Origin: Syntrophomonadaceae bacterium
GTDB taxonomy: Bacteria; Bacillota; DSM-12270; Thermacetogeniales; Thermacetogeniaceae
Assembly: GCA_012840385.1 (NCBI GenBank)
Contig: DULK01000049.1
Location: 1 to 46,765, forward strand
Length of the DNA: 46,765 nucleotides
Reading direction: 5' to 3'
The position numbers were made by a program, and so were the translations under genes. The notes beneath the pieces are model-generated. The model had not been told where the DNA came from and ran no database searches. It saw nothing but the letters and a program-made list of their open reading frames with translations. Positions 43,992-46,765 of the stretch are shown here, piece after piece (position 1 is the stretch's first letter; every line of letters starts with the position of its first letter).

Positions 43992-44016
43992 AGACAAGAG
44001 AACCGTCCCCTTGTCT
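43992..44016. repeat. Imperfect inverted repeat at the sigK stop
   Basis: AGACAAG (43992-43998) and CTTGTCT (44010-44016) enclose AGAACCGTCCC. It overlaps the sigK stop at 44015-44017. Short palindromes of this character (GAACCGTCCCC core) recur in some Clostridia genomes, so this may be one copy of a dispersed repeat; only one copy is seen here. Confidence 0.5.
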
Positions 44017-44563
44017 ATCCTTCTGACAACTCTTTTAGGAGCTTTTTTATCGCTCGTTTTTCAATTCGTGATACGTAGCTTCGCGATATACCCAGGTAAC
44101 GAGCTATCTCCCGCTGTGTTCGTTTTAGACTGCCAAACAAACCATACCTGAGCTCCAGAACCTTGCGTTCCCGTTTATTGAGTTTCTTGACCTTTTCCAG
44201 CAAACGCCGCTCTTCAAAAAAATTTTCCACCATTTCGGAAATAGCCTCGGGACCGGTTCCCAGCACATCCATCAGGGTGATTTCGTTCCCTTCTTTGTCC
44301 GTGCCGATCGGATCATAAAGGGAAACTTCACTCCTATTCTTTTTAGATGCCCTGAGGAACATCAGGATTTCATTTTCAATACAGCGCGCTGCATATGTTG
44401 CCAGTTTAGTCCCCTTATCCATGTTAAAGGTGTTAATCGCTTTTATTAAGCCGATTGTGCCAATGGAAATTAAATCATCCGGGTCTTCCCTTGTTGCGTC
44501 AAATTTTTTGATGTTGTGGACTCGAAACAATGTTATTAGAAACCCCTTCATTCCTGTATTCAA
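44015..44563 (-). CDS. sigK: RNA polymerase sigma-K factor, 3' part of an interrupted gene
   Basis: Late mother-cell sporulation sigma factor. Homology to SigK begins at KKFDATREDPDDL (about 44509, perhaps from His at 44518) and runs to the stop: DLISIGTIGLIKAINTFN (region 2), KGTKLATYAARCIENEILM, DPIGTDKEGNEITLMDVLG, and a region 4 helix-turn-helix REIARYLGISRSYVSRIEKRA. The DKEGNE segment distinguishes SigK from SigE. Residues before KKFD come from the recombinase reading region, not from sigK; the open frame starts only because an ATG lies there. The N-terminal half (about 68 residues) is absent and should lie beyond the window, at the far end of an inserted element. On its own this fragment cannot make a sigma factor. 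Confidence 0.88.
   Translation of the reverse strand: MNTGMKGFLITLFRVHNIKKFDATREDPDDLISIGTIGLIKAINTFNMDKGTKLATYAARCIENEILMFLRASKKNRSEVSLYDPIGTDKEGNEITLMDVLGTGPEAISEMVENFFEERRLLEKVKKLNKRERKVLELRYGLFGSLKRTQREIARYLGISRSYVSRIEKRAIKKLLKELSEG
44499..44520 (-). other. Probable recombination junction (att site) in sigK
   Basis: Sequence CACAACATCAAAAAATTTGA on the minus strand is at once the last codons and TGA stop of the recombinase and the start of sigK homology (HxxKKFD). The crossover between element and sigK must lie here. Core bases cannot be fixed without the other end. Confidence 0.6.
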
Positions 44564-46148
44564 TCAATTTCTTCTTCAAGAGTTCGTCAAGAATCCCCAT
44601 GTAGGTCAGAATGACTTCTTCACCTTGAAATTCAACAATTATCTCACTAACGAGCATTTCAATAATGTTACGTTTTTCCCTGAACAAGAGAGCCTTTTTA
44701 TCTTCTTCCTCGCTCTCGATACCATGCTTTATGGTATTTATCAATCGATTTACTATATCTATGCTCCTGAGGTTTCTCCTCCTGGCGTTCAATAAGTTTT
44801 TGTATTTCTTTGCCTCGGCTTGAAGGCGTTCGATCTCCTGGTTTACTCTCGCCACATCGCTTCTCATTTCGTCCTCTGAGATGGTTTCTAGGACGAACAT
44901 CCTCTTGATCTTCTCTTTTTCTTTTTCCTTGACTTCTATTTGCTTATCAACCGCGTCCAGGGTCTTTCTGAGCGCTGCGGCAGCTGCATCCCCCTGTTTC
45001 TGGGCCGCCTTCAAAAACAATTCCGGGTTTAGAACCAGTTCTTTGATCTGATTCCATACATACCCATCAAGCATATCGGCCCTTATCGTTCTGGTGTCAC
45101 AGCCCCCGACTTCCTTACTTCCGAACTTTCTGGGATATTTATTGTTGCACCTGTAAACAGGATAGGTTTTTCCGTGGTCGCCGGGGTATGTGGTGCTAAC
45201 CCACGCATGCCCGCACTTACCGCATTTCAGCAGAGATCTGAGAAGATAGTCGTGCCTGATATGCCCGGAAAGGATCTTCCGGTTTCTGATCTTCTGTTGT
45301 TGAGCCATTTCAAAGAGCGCCTCATCAATAATGGCCGGAACCTCAACCTCGATCCATTCCGAACGGTCCCGGTACTCGTATTTTCTTCTCGGTTTTCCTC
45401 CCGCAGTTTTTTCACCTTTGAGCTTATGAAACCTTCGCCTGTTGTAATAATATCTCCCGACGTAAATTTCCGATGTGAGGATTCTCCTGATTGAGCTTGC
45501 ATTCCAGTACTTGTTTTCCCCTCGCTTGGGATAGCAGCCGAGCGCACACAATTTTTCACCGATCTGTCTCATGGTAAGCCGGTCGAAAACGTACCAGTTA
45601 TAGATCATCTTAACAAACTCTGCTTCTCTTTCGTTTATTACAAGTCGGCCGTCGGTCAGATCGTATCCGAAGGGAGGTACTCTCATGGGCATTACTTTTT
45701 GTTTTTTTCTTACCGTATCCAACCTCCCCCTTATGGTACGCTTCTTAATCTGGGAAAGTTCATATTGAGCGATGACCGATTGCATGTTGAAAAACAGCTG
45801 CCCTTCGGGTGTGTTTCGGTATTCTGTATCGACGAAAACCAATCGGACGCCATGTTTTTCGAACTCCCTGCAAACAATCAGTTTATCCGTAAGGTCTCTG
45901 CTCAGGCGATCAGGGTGCGTGCATATAACATGCGTTATAAAACCGAGGGACACATCGGTTCTCAGCCGGTTCATTGTCGGCCTGTCGATATCCTCCCCGG
46001 TCATTCCCTCTTCTTTATATATTTTTACCTCGTCTTTTGTAAACCCGAGTTCAAAAGCTTTTTTCAGGCAAAGTTCGATCTGTCCATCCAGGCTTGTACC
46101 TTCAGTAACCTGAAGTCCGGTCGAGACTCTTGCATATATCGCTATCAT
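44499..46148 (-). CDS. Large serine recombinase, SpoIVCA-like (excises sigK element)
   Basis: 549 residues. The resolvase domain (1-145) has catalytic Ser9 in YARVST, and THPDRLSRDLTD. Then the recombinase domain (about 155-260, PPFGYDL, WNASSIRRILTSEIYVGRYYYNRRR), a zinc ribbon (CGKCGHAW...CNNKY...CDTRT, about 315-360) and a coiled coil (about 395-465). This is the layout of B. subtilis SpoIVCA and of other skin recombinases. Its 3' end overlaps the sigK junction and it is read in the same direction as sigK. Expected role: excise the intervening element in the mother cell so that sigK is rebuilt. Confidence 0.92.
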   Translation of the reverse strand: MIAIYARVSTGLQVTEGTSLDGQIELCLKKAFELGFTKDEVKIYKEEGMTGEDIDRPTMNRLRTDVSLGFITHVICTHPDRLSRDLTDKLIVCREFEKHGVRLVFVDTEYRNTPEGQLFFNMQSVIAQYELSQIKKRTIRGRLDTVRKKQKVMPMRVPPFGYDLTDGRLVINEREAEFVKMIYNWYVFDRLTMRQIGEKLCALGCYPKRGENKYWNASSIRRILTSEIYVGRYYYNRRRFHKLKGEKTAGGKPRRKYEYRDRSEWIEVEVPAIIDEALFEMAQQQKIRNRKILSGHIRHDYLLRSLLKCGKCGHAWVSTTYPGDHGKTYPVYRCNNKYPRKFGSKEVGGCDTRTIRADMLDGYVWNQIKELVLNPELFLKAAQKQGDAAAAALRKTLDAVDKQIEVKEKEKEKIKRMFVLETISEDEMRSDVARVNQEIERLQAEAKKYKNLLNARRRNLRSIDIVNRLINTIKHGIESEEEDKKALLFREKRNIIEMLVSEIIVEFQGEEVILTYMGILDELLKKKLIEYRNEGVSNNIVSSPQHQKI

Positions 46149-46230
46149 CTTACTTCAGCGCTCCTTTGCCTTTCTCTTTGTCTCTGCCTTTTACTAGAAT
46201 GGGCTGGGCACCGCAACCGATGACAACGCA
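46149..46230. other. Leader upstream of recombinase
   Basis: 82 bases with no coding frame and no clear promoter; a sporulation-specific promoter for the recombinase is expected here or further upstream but cannot be recognised with confidence. Confidence 0.35.
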
Positions 46231-46440
46231 TTAGTTCGATATTAACGTATCTTTTCGTTGCCGTTTTGGCAAATACTGCCTGGTCATGCAGTTCTGCATC
46301 AAGATCTGAGCAACCTTCCCAACCGCTTCAAGAACCCGGTCACCAAGCCCTTGAAAATCCTTGAGAGCTTCTTCTAATTCTTCAGGAGTCATTTTTTCAT
46401 ACCTGTTGCAAATCTTTAACTTCTTCAATCCATCTCCCAC
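46231..46440 (-). CDS. Small hypothetical protein of the sigK element
   Basis: 69 codons: GDGLKKLKICNRYEKMTPEELEEALKDFQGLGDRVLEAVGKVAQIL, a helical acidic N-terminal part and a basic C-terminal tail (RQYLPKRQRK). No family recognised. The listed start is GTG at 46440; a TTG four codons in, after GGGAG, is an alternative. It could be a regulator or directionality factor of the recombinase (speculative). Confidence 0.45.
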   Translation of the reverse strand: MGDGLKKLKICNRYEKMTPEELEEALKDFQGLGDRVLEAVGKVAQILMQNCMTRQYLPKRQRKDTLISN

Positions 46441-46452
46441 CTCATTAAAAAG

Positions 46453-46487
46453 GTATTTTACCCCCCGCTTGTCTTAAGACAGGTAAA
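46453..46487. repeat. Inverted repeat between intron and small ORF
   Basis: Outer arms ATTTTACC (about 46455-46462) and GGTAAAAT (about 46482-46489) flank a perfect inner TGTCTTAAGACA palindrome; a C-rich stretch makes the pairing asymmetric. Could be a regulatory site of the recombinase leader or the target hairpin next to which the intron inserted. Confidence 0.45.
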
Positions 46488-46497
46488 ATATTCCCCA

Positions 46498-46765
46498 AAC
46501 GAGTAGGAGAAGCAGCCAGCCCCTTCTTCTCACACCATCGCACGTACCGTTCTTCGGTACACGGGAGTTCACCAAGTTTGACGGGGACTGATAGCATTCG
46601 GTTCAACTCATGAGGCTCTAAACTTCCCAGTAGACCATCACGCCGCCTCCGGCGGCACCAACAGAGTATGAAAATACCCGACGGGTCTACCGGCGAGCGA
46701 CCTATGGAAGGCCGGGTAACAGGACAGGCGAAGCGAGGATGACAGGTCGGGATGCGAGTACAGAC
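46498..46765 (-). mobile_element. Group II intron, 3' end (partial; domains V and VI)
   Basis: On the minus strand, a domain V-like hairpin (about 46536-46568; GUGUACCG AAGAA CGGUACGUGC pairing) is followed by GATGGTGTGAGA and a domain VI-like stem ending CCTACTCG at about 46500. This succession is the standard 3' end of many bacterial group II introns. Domain III/IV-like stems (GCCGCC / GGCGGC near 46650) precede it. The 5' part, any reverse transcriptase gene and the 5' splice site lie outside the window. The intron sits inside the putative sigK element, about 350 bases upstream of the recombinase. Confidence 0.78.

Noticed and set aside
44015-44563. Reading the sigma fragment as a complete small sigma factor or as SigE
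   Set aside because: It lacks the N-terminal region 2 start, its first residues belong to the recombinase region, and the DPIGTDKEGNE segment matches SigK rather than SigE.
46453-46660. Open minus-strand frame running across the intron 3' end
   Set aside because: It is the well-known accidental frame over group II intron domains V and VI; the sequence is explained by RNA structure.
1-46765. CRISPR arrays, tRNA or rRNA genes
   Set aside because: No regularly spaced direct repeats and no cloverleaf or rRNA signature were seen on reading both strands.

Overview
The window reads as chromosomal backbone of a Gram-positive, endospore-forming member of the Clostridia. All eight spoIIIA genes and a sigK 3' part are present, with the operon order nusB-folD-xseA-xseB-ispA-dxs-tlyA-nadK and a Gram-positive Asp23/AmaP module. 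A type IV pilus operon fused to the aro genes and an OLE RNA locus point toward the Peptococcaceae (Desulfotomaculum/Pelotomaculum-like) or a related anaerobic or thermophilic lineage; this placement is inference. Every confidently recognised gene lies on the minus strand, so transcription runs from high to low coordinates.

Layout, low to high coordinates. 1-9.6 kb: nadK (3' truncated by the window), tlyA, dxs, oapA, a ~610-nt OLE RNA, ispA, xseB, xseA, two very different tandem folD paralogs, and nusB. The 730-bp stretch between ispA and oapA has no protein gene but carries a strong promoter and the OLE RNA, a large structured RNA that works with the membrane protein OapA. 9.6-14.3 kb: a DUF2273/AmaP/Asp23 envelope module, then a biotin carboxylase (accC) and a pycB-type carboxyltransferase fused to a complete AccB biotin carrier. 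14.4-19.9 kb: spoIIIAA-AH. 20-25.5 kb: an acidic zinc-ribbon protein, efp, a Xaa-Pro peptidase, aroQ and pmbA/tldD. 25.6-38 kb: a type IV pilus operon (pseudopilins, pilD, pilO, pilN, pilM, pilC, pilT, pilB and a second degenerate pilT). 38-41.7 kb: aroB, aroK, aroC, aroE, read into the pilus genes. 41.9-43.7 kb: a remnant of a peptide ABC transporter ATPase, a YqeG-type HAD phosphatase and a YtqA/TIGR01212 radical SAM protein. 44-46.8 kb: the 3' part of sigK, interrupted by an element that encodes a large serine recombinase of the SpoIVCA type; at the window edge lies the 3' end of a group II intron.

The most notable points are these. (1) sigK is split by a skin-like element, and the junction lies earlier in the protein than in Bacillus subtilis. 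(2) There is an OLE RNA/OapA locus inside the isoprenoid operon. (3) In the tandem FolD pair, one copy has lost the catalytic lysine (K to Q) and the other has altered the dinucleotide motif, which suggests that cyclohydrolase and dehydrogenase were split between them. (4) A second PilT lacks the catalytic Glu, an Asp-box acid and the His box. (5) The carboxyltransferase-AccB fusion keeps a well-placed internal ribosome binding site at the ancestral accB start.

No tRNA, rRNA or CRISPR array was recognised. All assignments come from reading translated sequence and motifs by eye; no database search was run.
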